From Phreatobacter sp. (GTDB lineage Bacteria; Pseudomonadota; Alphaproteobacteria; Rhizobiales; Phreatobacteraceae), in NCBI RefSeq assembly GCF_030691135.1, contig NZ_JAUYFA010000108.1:1-36378 (forward strand): a stretch of DNA of 36,378 nt. The letters are read 5' to 3'. Of this stretch, positions 1 through 7,808 are shown piece by piece. The notes below the pieces were generated by a model, which saw nothing but the letters and a program-made list of their open reading frames with translations, was not told the origin of the DNA and searched no databases. The position numbers were made by a program, and so were the translations under genes. Every line of letters begins with the position of its first letter. Position 1 is the first letter of the stretch.

Positions 1-27
1 CCCCCCCCCCCCCCCCCCCCCCCCCCC
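1..27. repeat. Poly-C homopolymer at window edge
   Basis: Twenty-seven consecutive C residues open the window and are followed directly by ordinary sequence. No gene or hairpin explains them. A run this long at the very edge is more likely an assembly or sequencing artefact (for example a G/C tail at a contig end) than a real genomic tract. Confidence 0.85.
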
Positions 28-136
28 GCATCATCGCGCTACCTCCACGCCGCTCAATCATGTCGGGGCAAAGCCCGATCCCCAAAGCACAGCCTCCATG
101 CGATAATAAGGAATCATCGGATAGGGGAGGCGCCCC

Positions 137-427
137 ATGGCCCAGAGTGCGAATTCCGTTGCGGAACGGTCGCGGAAGCGGGCACGCGTCGCGATCCGCT
201 ACGCCGTCGTTCCCTTCGTGCAGCAAGGCTCGCGGATGGTGGCCGAGGACATCCACTACCTCGACACCTATCGGCAGGCGCAGGCGGTGGCGAAATTCGT
301 TTCGGCGCGGCGGCCGGGCGTTCTCGTCCTGTCGGTTTTGCCGGCGCTGGAGGGCGGGGATCCCGAGATCGTCGTCCTGGACCAGATCGGTGCCGGTCTG
401 GCGAGCGCGACCGCTACCGTACATTAG
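137..427 (+). CDS. Small hypothetical protein, 96 aa
   Basis: I do not recognise this protein. The ATG at 137 follows a purine-rich AGGGGAGG at about 123-130, a good ribosome-binding site 6 bases upstream, which is the main reason to believe the frame. The N-terminus is basic (about residues 10-20, rich in Arg and Lys), and a short hydrophobic strand lies at about residues 61-70 (GVLVLSVLPA). There is no signal peptide or clear membrane segment. It is convergent with the cold-shock gene. An overlapping frame from 60 to 458 is also open but is Arg/Ser-rich and lacks a ribosome-binding site, so I treat it as a shadow. Confidence 0.5.
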   Translation: MAQSANSVAERSRKRARVAIRYAVVPFVQQGSRMVAEDIHYLDTYRQAQAVAKFVSARRPGVLVLSVLPALEGGDPEIVVLDQIGAGLASATATVH

Positions 428-546
428 GACGGTGGACGAAGATGGTGACTATGCGTGAACGAGGACTGCGCGGCGCCGCGCACGGCACCACGATTGACGT
501 CCAAGAGGCTGGACCTCAGGGCCAGCCCTTCGCCGGGCGGCGAGTG

Positions 547-756
547 TCAGGCGAGCTTCAGCTGGTCGGCTGACTGCTTGCCGGTGCGGCGGTCGGTGGC
601 CAGTTCATACGACACCTGCTCGCCTTCGCGCAGGTCGTTCAGACCAGCACGCTGAACGGCGGAAATGTGGACGAAAATGTCCTTTCCACCGTCGGACGGC
701 TGGATGAAGCCGTAGCCTTTCTGGGGGTTAAACCACTTAACGGTCCCGGTCGCCAT
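547..756 (-). CDS. cspA: Cold-shock domain protein (CspA family), 69 aa
   Basis: This is a single cold-shock domain of standard length, a five-stranded barrel that binds single-stranded RNA and DNA and melts mRNA structure in the cytoplasm. The start [13 protein letters not shown]1 (KGYGFI, residues 13-18) and RNP2 (DIFVHI, residues 26-31) are all present, so nucleic-acid binding should be intact. A GAGGAG ribosome-binding site lies about 7 bases before the ATG. It sits 36 bases downstream of the helicase gene on the same strand, so the two are probably co-transcribed and act together on structured RNA. Which CspA paralogue it is, and whether it is cold-induced, cannot be told from sequence. 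Confidence 0.95.
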   Translation of the reverse strand: MATGTVKWFNPQKGYGFIQPSDGGKDIFVHISAVQRAGLNDLREGEQVSYELATDRRTGKQSADQLKLA

Positions 757-792
757 AGAATGCTCCTCGATGTTTGGCGGTTGAGGGATTTG

Positions 793-2001
793 TCAGGCAG
801 CCCTTCGCCGGGGCTGCGGACGCCTGGCAGGCGCCGGCGGCGGGCGGGTTTCGCCACGAGCCGAAGCCTGGATGGGGGACCCTACGACGGCGAGGCGCAC
901 GCGGGTCAGTTTCTCGATGGCGGCGAGATGGCCGCGCTCGCTCGGATCGCAGAAGGCGAGGGCGATGCCCGTCCGTCCGGCACGTCCGGTGCGGCCGATG
1001 CGGTGGACATAGCTCTCGGGCTCGTTAGGCAGGTCGAAATTGATGACGTGGGTGACTTCGGCCACGTCGATGCCACGGGCGAAGAGGTCGGTCGCCACCA
1101 GGATGCGGCATTCGCCGGTCTTGAACGCGGCGAGCGCCCGCTGGCGGGCATTCTGGCTCTTGTTGCCGTGGATGGCATCGGCCGAGAAGCCCGACTTCTC
1201 AAGCTGACCGGCCAGGCGGTTGGCGCCGTGCTTGGTCCGCGTGAAGACCACGACGCGGGCGAGCGCCGGGTCGGTCAGGAGCTTCTCGAGGAGTGTCCGC
1301 TTGTCGGCCGTGCCGACATGGTAGACGTGCTGTTCGATGGCCTCGACCGTGACGGTCTCGGGCGTCACCTCGACGCGCATCGGCTCCCACAGCATGTCGC
1401 GGGCGAGCTTGGCGACTTCCGTCGGCATGGTCGCCGAGAACAGCATGGACTGACGCTGGTCGGGCAGCTTGGCGATGATCTTCTTGACGTCGCGGATGAA
1501 GCCCATGTCGAGCATGCGATCCGCCTCGTCGAGAACGAGATGGGTCACGGTGTCGAGGCGCACCAGGCCCTGGTTCATCAGGTCGATGAGGCGGCCAGGC
1601 GTGGCGACCAGGACGTCGATGCCGCGTGCGAGCGCATCGACCTGCGGCTTCTGCCCGACGCCGCCGAAGATCACGGCATGCCGCAGCTTCAGGTTCTTCG
1701 ACATGCGCGTGACGCTTTCGAAGATCTGGAGAGCGAGTTCGCGTGTCGGGGCGAGCACCAGGGCGCGAACGCCCTTGGCCGGCGGGCGGACCAGATCCTC
1801 GGCGAGATGCTGGAGGATGGGAAGCGCGAAGGCCGCGGTCTTGCCGGTTCCGGTCTGGGCGATGCCGATCAGGTCGTGATCGTCCAGCAGGTGAGGGATG
1901 GCCTTGGCCTGGATCGGCGTTGGCGTTGAATAGCCTGCATCGTGAAGGGAACGCAGGAGAGGCTCGGCGAGGCCGAGGTCCGAAAAGGTTCGATTGTTCA
2001 A
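793..2001 (-). CDS. rhlE: DEAD-box ATP-dependent RNA helicase, RhlE type
   Basis: A complete DEAD-box helicase core of about 400 residues that would unwind short RNA duplexes with ATP. Motifs seen in order are the Q motif ([11 protein letters not shown]), motif I (AQTGTGKT), Ia (PTRELA), Ib (TPGR), II (DEAD), III (SAT), then ARGID (motif V) and [10 protein letters not shown] (motif VI). The short basic tail, rich in Pro and Arg ([12 protein letters not shown]), fits RhlE-like proteins. The start is uncertain. The TTG at 2001 gives [14 protein letters not shown], matching family N-termini. A GTG at 2061 in the same frame would add 20 residues, but these cross a T-rich, non-coding-looking stretch. 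Neither start has a strong ribosome-binding site. The gene lies directly upstream of cspA. Confidence 0.93.
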   Translation of the reverse strand: MNNRTFSDLGLAEPLLRSLHDAGYSTPTPIQAKAIPHLLDDHDLIGIAQTGTGKTAAFALPILQHLAEDLVRPPAKGVRALVLAPTRELALQIFESVTRMSKNLKLRHAVIFGGVGQKPQVDALARGIDVLVATPGRLIDLMNQGLVRLDTVTHLVLDEADRMLDMGFIRDVKKIIAKLPDQRQSMLFSATMPTEVAKLARDMLWEPMRVEVTPETVTVEAIEQHVYHVGTADKRTLLEKLLTDPALARVVVFTRTKHGANRLAGQLEKSGFSADAIHGNKSQNARQRALAAFKTGECRILVATDLFARGIDVAEVTHVINFDLPNEPESYVHRIGRTGRAGRTGIALAFCDPSERGHLAAIEKLTRVRLAVVGSPIQASARGETRPPPAPARRPQPRRRAA

Positions 2002-2324
2002 GAAAAAAAGTCTTTCAAGGCTACCGGAAACGCGCGTTCGCGTCCTCCAGTTCAAAGTCACGAACCGCGCGCCGGGCGGCCCAGACGAAATTGTCGCACC
2101 GGATTTCCGGTTGTCGACGCCTGGTTATTCACGAAGGCGGCGCAGCGCAGTCACGACGATGGTGATAATGAAGATGGGCTAGGTTTCCGCACCCGTCAAG
2201 CCCGTCAATGAAAAATAGGTCTACAGCGTCATCAATAGTACCAAGACTTGCGAAAACTCGCATCAAAAACTTTGAATTGAGATAAAGTATCCCAACGTCT
2301 CAGCCGTCCGTCGGCCGGTGGTGC
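2002..2324. other. Intergenic region with AT-rich core upstream of the helicase
   Basis: No convincing gene lies here. The stretch about 2205-2300 is strikingly AT-rich beside its GC-rich surroundings. On the minus strand it contains TGGTACTAT (2235-2243), which reads as an extended -10 (TG-N-TACTAT) pointing at the helicase and would give a leader of roughly 225 bases. A perfect small inverted repeat GCGA-AAAC-TCGC lies at about 2250-2261. Promoter assignment is inference. Confidence 0.4.
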
Positions 2325-3446
2325 TCACCATGGATCAGTCGGCAATTTGGCGCCGCGCCGGTCGCTCTCGGCGAAGGCGTTCGTCAGCCCGACCACGCGG
2401 CGCGCCGAGGCCTCCCAGTCGGCAATGCGAATGAAATTGTCGAAGAACCAGTTGAAGGCGAACTGGGTCTGCACGAAGGCGACGGCGATCTGCATCATCG
2501 ACCCCAGCGACATGCTGCTGTTGAGATAGAGTGGCGCGCAGGCAAGCAGCGGCACCGCCGGCATCAGCGTGACATTGGCGTTGATCAGGATCGTCAGCTT
2601 GGCGAGCAGCGCAGCGATCACGTACCAGGTCGTGACCACCCCCTGCATCAGGCCGACCAGGAGCCTCTGCTTGGGGGCTTCACCTGCAGCCCGGACGATG
2701 GCCGGGGCGTCCTCGCGTATCCCGACCATCGAGGCGCGTAGAGCTGCCTCGGCAGCATTCTTGCGCTCGATGGCGTGGATCAGCGGTCGGCCGAGAACAG
2801 CGATCATACCGGAGGAAATCACCGCATAGGCGACGGCCACCCAGACCATGAAACCGGGAATGACGATTCCTCCGGCGATGGGCAGGGAGATCGACCCGCC
2901 GACGGTCCACAGGATGACGATGAAGGCCGTCGCCGACAGCAGGGAATTGGCCAGACCGACGGCGAATTCGACGAGCGGCTCGACCGCCACCTGGACGTCC
3001 TGAGCGATACGGAATTCGGGCGCGTCGATCTGCGGTGCCACCTGGGACAGGTGGGCGAAGCGCTCCCGGCTCAGCCACATGTGGATCAGCTTGTCCGACA
3101 ACCAGCCGCGCCAGGCGATCTGCAGCCGCATGCGCAGCCAGACGATGAGGGCGGCGATGAGCGCTGCGGAGAGGGCCAGCACGGCGAGCTGGCTGATCCC
3201 CGCGATCAGGCGGTCGGCATGGCGCTGTTCGAGGGCGTTGAAGAACGAGGCATGCCAGTGGGTGATCAGGACCTGCACGACGACATTGACGATCACCAGC
3301 CCCAGCAGCCCCGCGCACAGGCTCCAGGCCAGAAGGGCCGTCCTGCCGCGCCAGAAGCCGCGGGCGAGCGGAAAGAAGGCCAGGGGGTTGATGGCGGGGG
3401 GCGTGGCTGACGGGCCAGGCTCGTCGGTCTTGATGGCGCCATTCAT
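2325..3446 (-). CDS. SbmA/BacA/YddA-like ABC transporter membrane domain without ATPase domain
   Basis: An inner-membrane protein of 373 residues resembling the transmembrane domain of the YddA/SbmA/BacA group (ABC_membrane_2), which imports peptides or cobalamin-like compounds. Hydrophobic segments lie at about 37-61, 84-104, 162-183, 189-218 and 270-312. The early WHASFFNALEQR and the late FNWFFDNFIRIADWEASARR are typical of the start and end of this domain. YddA-type proteins then continue into a nucleotide-binding domain, but this one stops 23 residues later (stop codon 2325-2327). No Walker A or ABC signature is found in the 320 bases downstream. SbmA/BacA proteins naturally lack an ATPase and are proton-driven, so this may be functional, or it may be a truncated YddA. 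The substrate is unknown. Confidence 0.8.
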   Translation of the reverse strand: MNGAIKTDEPGPSATPPAINPLAFFPLARGFWRGRTALLAWSLCAGLLGLVIVNVVVQVLITHWHASFFNALEQRHADRLIAGISQLAVLALSAALIAALIVWLRMRLQIAWRGWLSDKLIHMWLSRERFAHLSQVAPQIDAPEFRIAQDVQVAVEPLVEFAVGLANSLLSATAFIVILWTVGGSISLPIAGGIVIPGFMVWVAVAYAVISSGMIAVLGRPLIHAIERKNAAEAALRASMVGIREDAPAIVRAAGEAPKQRLLVGLMQGVVTTWYVIAALLAKLTILINANVTLMPAVPLLACAPLYLNSSMSLGSMMQIAVAFVQTQFAFNWFFDNFIRIADWEASARRVVGLTNAFAESDRRGAKLPTDPW

Positions 3447-3600
3447 GGCGCCACTCTAGGCAGGAATGCGGGAGACGCCATGCGGCGATCTCCCGATGGT
3501 TCCGGCGCTTCGATCCGGGCGGAGATTGCGGCCATCGGCCATGACCACTAGTGATACGGCCCCAGGCGCCGCCCGCCGGCGCATCCGTCAGGAGGCCACC

Positions 3601-4617
3601 ATGTCGACGACCAGCCGCCAGATCCTTCTCGCCAGCCGCCCGCACGGCGAGCCCACGGCCGCCAATTTCTCCATCGTCGACACGCCGGTCGCGGCCCCCG
3701 GCCCCGACCAGGTCCTCCTGAAGATCCGCTACCTGTCGCTCGACCCCTACATGCGTGGCCGCATGAACGACGGGAAATCCTATTCCGCGCCCGTGCCGGT
3801 CGGCGGGGTGATGGAGGGGGGCACGGTGGCCGAGGTCGTCTCGTCCAACAGCGACCGCTTCCGCCCCGGCGACATTGTGCTCTCCCATTCCGGTTGGCAG
3901 AGCCATGCTCTCGCCGACGCGAAGGACCTGCGCAAGGTCGACCCGACCTCAGCCCCCATCTCGACCGCCGTCGGCGTTCTCGGCATGCCCGGCATGACCG
4001 CCTATACCGGCCTGCTGACCATCGGCCAGCCGAAGCCCGGCGAGACCGTCGTCGTCGCGGCCGCCACCGGCCCGGTCGGCTCGGCCGTCGGCCAGATCGC
4101 CAAGATCAAGGGCGCCCGCGCCGTCGGCATCGCCGGTGGTGCCGACAAGGTCCGCGCGCTCACCGAGGAATTCGGCTTCGACGTCGCTCTCGATCATCGC
4201 TCGCCGACCTTCGCCGCCGACCTGAAGGCGGCCTGCCCCGACGGGATCGACGTCTATTTCGAGAATGTCGGCGGGCACGTCTTCGATGCCGTCTTCCCGC
4301 TGCTGAACTTCTTCGCCCGCATCCCCGTCTGCGGTCTCATCGCCCAGTATAACGCAACGTCGCTGCCCGACGGCCCGGACCGCCTGCCGCTGCTCATGCG
4401 CGACGTGCTGACCAAGCGGCTGAACTTCCGAGGCTTCATCGTCCGCGACTTCGCCGACCAGTCGAAGGCCTTCTTCACCGACATGAGCCGGTGGATCGCC
4501 GAGGGCAAGGTCAAGTACCGCGAGGATATCGTCGACGGCCTCGACAAGGCGCCGGAGGCCTTCATCGGCCTCCTCAAGGGCAAGAACTTCGGCAAGCTCG
4601 TGGTGAAGGTCGGCTGA
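3601..4617 (+). CDS. curA: Zinc-independent NADP-dependent oxidoreductase (CurA/prostaglandin reductase-like)
   Basis: A cytoplasmic medium-chain reductase of 338 residues in the leukotriene B4 dehydrogenase/curcumin reductase group, which reduces alpha,beta-unsaturated carbonyls with NADPH. The N-terminal half carries the family signature LDPYMRGRM (about 47-55). The Rossmann glycine motif AAATGPVGSAVGQIAK lies at about 153-168, and YFENVGG (about 218-224) is also characteristic. No structural or catalytic zinc cysteines are visible. The ATG at 3601 was chosen over an in-frame start at 3466 because AGGAGG lies 6 bases upstream and the reading begins MSTTSRQILL as in relatives. It is convergent with the aminotransferase gene. 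The physiological substrate is not known. Confidence 0.93.
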   Translation: MSTTSRQILLASRPHGEPTAANFSIVDTPVAAPGPDQVLLKIRYLSLDPYMRGRMNDGKSYSAPVPVGGVMEGGTVAEVVSSNSDRFRPGDIVLSHSGWQSHALADAKDLRKVDPTSAPISTAVGVLGMPGMTAYTGLLTIGQPKPGETVVVAAATGPVGSAVGQIAKIKGARAVGIAGGADKVRALTEEFGFDVALDHRSPTFAADLKAACPDGIDVYFENVGGHVFDAVFPLLNFFARIPVCGLIAQYNATSLPDGPDRLPLLMRDVLTKRLNFRGFIVRDFADQSKAFFTDMSRWIAEGKVKYREDIVDGLDKAPEAFIGLLKGKNFGKLVVKVG

Positions 4618-4629
4618 GCCTTGTGCCGT

Positions 4630-4653
4630 CCGCGCCGGTTCAGGCCGGCGCGG
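4630..4653. terminator. GC-rich hairpin between convergent genes
   Basis: A perfect 9-bp inverted repeat, CCGCGCCGG and CCGGCGCGG, has a 6-base loop. It lies between the ends of two converging genes and overlaps the last codons of the aminotransferase. No U-tract follows on either strand, so termination is only plausible. Confidence 0.4.
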
Positions 4654-5881
4654 TGACGGGTGTCGTTTCGGCGAGCCGCTGGCCGGCCAGCCGGCCCGGC
4701 AGGCCCGCGCCCTTGGCGAGGCTGGTCACCGCGGCGGCAACGCCGCCCTCGCCATGGGGAATGTCGAGCGCCTTCATCGCCATCTCGATCGCCGAGAGCG
4801 TTCCGAGCACCATCGGCGCGTTGACATGGCCCATATGGGCGATGCGGAAGGCGCGGCCCGACAGGTCGCCGATGGCCGAGCCGAGCGCCACGCCGCAGAT
4901 GGTCTGCGCATAGTTCGAGATCGCCGCGGCATCGGCGCCCTGCACGATGACCGGCGTGACCGACGGCGCGCGGTGGGCCGGCTCGATGATGTTGCAGGAG
5001 AGAACCTGCCCCTCCGCCCATTTGCCGATGGCGGCATGGGTCGCCTCGGCGAGCAGCGTATGGCGGCGCCACACGGCGGGAAGGCCTTCCTCGACGATCA
5101 TGTCGAGGGCGGCGCGCAGGGCGAAGAGCAGGTGCTCCGGCGGCGTGCCGCAATATTTCATGTAGTGCTCGGAGCCCTGGCGCTGGGTCCAGTCCCAGTA
5201 GAGCGTCTTCATGTCGGCGGTCTCGTGGGCCTTGTGCGCCTTGTCATTGGCGGCGACGAAGGCGAGGCCGGGAGGCGTCATCAGGCCCTTCTGGGAGGCG
5301 GACATGGCGACGTCGACGCCCCAGGCGTCCATCTCGAAATTCATGCAGGCGAGCGATGCGACACCGTCCACCATGAAGAGAGCCGGGTGGCCGGCCGCAT
5401 CGATGGCCCGGCGCACGGCCTGCACGTCGTTGGCGACACCGGAGGCGGTGTCGACCTGCACCATCAGGATTGCCTTGATGGAATGATCTCGGTCCAGCCG
5501 GAGCCGCGCCTCGGCGGTGGCCGGATCGATCGCCGCCCGCCACGAGCCTTCCAGGACCTCGACATCAGCGCCCATGAACGCGGCCATCTGGCCCCAGCCG
5601 ATGGCGAACCGCCCGCTCGCCAGCACGAGCACCTTGTCGCCGCGCGACAGGACGTTGCTGATCGCCGCTTCCCAGCCCCCATGGCCGTTGGCGGCGTAGA
5701 TATAGGTGCGGGCGGTGGTGGCGAAGATGCGCTGCAGGTCCGCCAGCAGGCTGTCGGTCAGTGCCACCATCGGCCCCGAATAGATCTCCTCGGCCGGGCG
5801 CATCATCGCCTGCAGCACACGGTCGGGGATGTTGGTCGGGCCGGGAATGGCGAGAAGGCTGCGGCCGTTGGCGACGCTCAT
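4640..5881 (-). CDS. Class V PLP aminotransferase (serine/alanine-glyoxylate aminotransferase family)
   Basis: A PLP-dependent class V aminotransferase of 413 residues, in the group that transfers the amino group of serine or alanine to glyoxylate. The opening IPGPTNIPDRVLQAM is characteristic, and the PLP Schiff-base lysine is in SASQKGLMTPPGL. MVDGVASL supplies the cofactor-binding Asp. AAGGA lies 8 bases before the ATG, a clear ribosome-binding site. The upstream neighbour on the same strand is a YeiH-type permease 128 bases away with a GC hairpin between, so it is probably transcribed alone. Serine-glyoxylate transaminase (sgaA) is the best guess from the length and the KGLMTPPGL motif, but no serine-cycle genes are nearby to confirm it. 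Confidence 0.88.
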   Translation of the reverse strand: MSVANGRSLLAIPGPTNIPDRVLQAMMRPAEEIYSGPMVALTDSLLADLQRIFATTARTYIYAANGHGGWEAAISNVLSRGDKVLVLASGRFAIGWGQMAAFMGADVEVLEGSWRAAIDPATAEARLRLDRDHSIKAILMVQVDTASGVANDVQAVRRAIDAAGHPALFMVDGVASLACMNFEMDAWGVDVAMSASQKGLMTPPGLAFVAANDKAHKAHETADMKTLYWDWTQRQGSEHYMKYCGTPPEHLLFALRAALDMIVEEGLPAVWRRHTLLAEATHAAIGKWAEGQVLSCNIIEPAHRAPSVTPVIVQGADAAAISNYAQTICGVALGSAIGDLSGRAFRIAHMGHVNAPMVLGTLSAIEMAMKALDIPHGEGGVAAAVTSLAKGAGLPGRLAGQRLAETTPVTAPA

Positions 5882-5983
5882 GGATGGTCCTTTGCCGGGC
5901 GGAGCGGAATGGGGTCAATCCTTCGCGTAAACGCCGCCGCTGCCATGGGCAAGGGCCTCGCCGGCGGGACTGCTGCGCTGCGT

Positions 5984-6000
5984 CGCCCGGTCTTCGGGCG
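5984..6000 (-). terminator. Short hairpin downstream of the YeiH-type gene
   Basis: A CGCCCG / CGGGCG inverted repeat with a 5-base loop lies just past the permease stop codon. No U-tract follows, so this is a weak terminator candidate only. Confidence 0.25.
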
Positions 6001-6009
6001 CACCCGCGC

Positions 6010-7047
6010 TCAGAGGACGAACAGGCCCGCCGTGATGCAGGCCAGGATCACCGCGGTGGCGCCGAAGAACACCGCCACGTGCCGCCAGCCGATGGACAGG
6101 ATCGCCGTGACCGAGGTGCCGAGGCCGAGCGCCGCGATGGCGATCAGCAGGCCCGCATTGGACAGGGTGACGAGCCAGGGCTTCACCGCGGCATAGGGCG
6201 CGGCCAGGGCCGGAACCGACGGCAGGACCGAGTTGACCACGACCAGCGCCAGGAAGACGAGCGCGAAGACCGGCACCGGCACGCGCGCCTCGCTGGTGTG
6301 CCGGCCCTGCTGCACGAACCACCAGCCGATGGCGAGGACGACGGGCAGGAGCAGGAACACCCGGAACAGCTTCACCACCACGGCCGTGTTGCCGACGGGT
6401 TCGGAAATCGAATAGCCGGCACCGACGACCTGCGCCATGTCGTGGATGGTGGCGCCGAGGAGGATTCCCGTCTGCGTGGCGTCGAAACCGAGGAGGATGG
6501 CGAACGGCGGATAGGCGAGCATCACCAGCGTCGAGACGGCATTGGCGGCGACGACGGTGAAGGCGGTGTCTGCGGCCTTGGTCGGATAGTTCGGCAGGAC
6601 AGTCGTCGTGGCGAGTGTCGCCGAGGCGCCGCAGACCGCCGTCGCCGCGCCCGCCAGAGCCCCGTAGCCGTCATTGACCCCGAGCCGGCGCGCCAGCCAG
6701 ATGCCGCTGGCGATCGTCGCCACCATCGACCCGACGACCAGCACCAGCGTGCCGAGGCCGAGGCCGACGATGTCGCCGAAAGCGATGCGCAGCCCGAGGA
6801 GCGCGATGGCCCAGCGCAGCAGCTTCTTTACGGCGAAGCCGAGGCCGGGCTCGAAAACGGGCCGTGCTGCGAGAGAATGCAGCGCCATGCCGATGATCAG
6901 CGCGATGACCATGCCCGGCAGCGCCAGCCGTCCGCCGGTCGCCTGCCGCAGCAGGGGCTCGGCGAAGACGGCCGCGACCGCCACCGCAGCCGCCAGGACG
7001 AAGCCCGGCATGAGCAGGCGGGACGTCGCCACGGCTTGAACGGTCAT
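6010..7047 (-). CDS. YeiH/UPF0324-family membrane protein (putative sulfate exporter)
   Basis: A polytopic inner-membrane protein of 345 residues, the usual length for the YeiH family (PF03601), annotated by convention as putative sulfate exporters although transport is little tested. About ten hydrophobic segments fill the sequence. Family-type stretches include VCGASATLATT, GATIHDMAQVVGAGY and LGLGTSVTAI. The ATG at 7047 overlaps the stop of the upstream acetyltransferase gene by 4 bases (ATGA), which fixes the start and indicates translational coupling. A longer in-frame reading to 7311 would run through the acetyltransferase gene and is rejected. The substrate is unproven. Confidence 0.9.
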   Translation of the reverse strand: MTVQAVATSRLLMPGFVLAAAVAVAAVFAEPLLRQATGGRLALPGMVIALIIGMALHSLAARPVFEPGLGFAVKKLLRWAIALLGLRIAFGDIVGLGLGTLVLVVGSMVATIASGIWLARRLGVNDGYGALAGAATAVCGASATLATTTVLPNYPTKAADTAFTVVAANAVSTLVMLAYPPFAILLGFDATQTGILLGATIHDMAQVVGAGYSISEPVGNTAVVVKLFRVFLLLPVVLAIGWWFVQQGRHTSEARVPVPVFALVFLALVVVNSVLPSVPALAAPYAAVKPWLVTLSNAGLLIAIAALGLGTSVTAILSIGWRHVAVFFGATAVILACITAGLFVL

Positions 7048-7556
7048 GCGGGTCTCCCGGTGGCCTGCTGATAGACGGCGAGGCGCGCATGGCCGGTGTC
7101 CCGGATTTCGCGCAGCGCGAAACCGAGATCGACCAGAATCCGCTGGGACACAAGATTGTTTTCGCGGGTCACCGCCATGACGGGATGAATGTTTTGTGCC
7201 GCGGCAAAATGCAGAACGGAATTTGCCGCCTCCTTCGTGTAGCCGTGGCTGCGATGGTCCGGCATCACGGCATACCGTAGCGCCACCCCGACGCCCTCGT
7301 CGTGGTCCCACAGGCCGATGACGCCGACGAAGGCGGCGTCTTCCCGACGGCGGATCGCGAAGACCCCGTAGCCGGCCCGCTCCCAGGTGGTGCGGTAGCC
7401 GTCGAGCTGGGCGCGCGTCTCGACCTCGGTCAGCACGCCGTGCTTCAGCTTGCCGCCGACATCCGGGTGAGCGGTGAGCTGGCAGAGATCGGCGAAGTCG
7501 GCCTCGGCGATCGCGGTGAGGACGAGGCGGTCGGTCTCGAGCCTGGAGGGGGTCAC
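7044..7556 (-). CDS. GNAT-family N-acetyltransferase, RimJ/RimL-like
   Basis: A cytoplasmic acetyl-CoA-dependent transferase of 170 residues. The N-terminus (LETDRLVLTAIAEADF) is typical of the RimJ/RimL-like Acetyltransf_3 group. The acetyl-CoA-binding motif A lies around YAVMPDHRSHGYTKEAAN (about residues 91-108), and the C-terminal NLVSQRILVDLGF is the usual Asn-x-x-Ser helix. The start codon is GTG (7554-7556), preceded by GGAG about 7 bases upstream. The stop overlaps the permease start, so the two form a small operon. The acceptor (protein N-terminus or small molecule) cannot be predicted. Confidence 0.9.
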   Translation of the reverse strand: MTPSRLETDRLVLTAIAEADFADLCQLTAHPDVGGKLKHGVLTEVETRAQLDGYRTTWERAGYGVFAIRRREDAAFVGVIGLWDHDEGVGVALRYAVMPDHRSHGYTKEAANSVLHFAAAQNIHPVMAVTRENNLVSQRILVDLGFALREIRDTGHARLAVYQQATGRPA

Positions 7557-7808
7557 GTCGTCACGTCTCCGTCGTCCCGGCCGGCCGGGCTGTCGATGCT
7601 CTGTCCGCTGCGCACTTACGGGGCGCGACCGGCATGTTCTGCGCTTCTACAGCGTCGGAGGGCCCCGCGTCAGCCGGCGTGATGCATCGGAGACAGGCGC
7701 CCCGGGGCTTTGGCCTTGCGCGCCGGGACAAGGGGGCCATACCGTTCCCGCGGGTTGACGCTGGGCGGCCAACCGGGCGACATCGGGGGCCACGGTCGAG
7801 ACCCCCAA

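Noticed and set aside
467-482. A perfect 16-base palindrome TGCGCGGCGCCGCGCA downstream of the first gene
   Set aside because: A GC-only palindrome with no loop or U-tract is expected by chance at this GC content; no terminator or operator role can be supported.
667-1929. A 420-codon plus-strand frame over the helicase gene
   Set aside because: Antisense to a complete DEAD-box helicase with every motif in place; its own composition is the same Gly/Asp/Arg/His shadow pattern.
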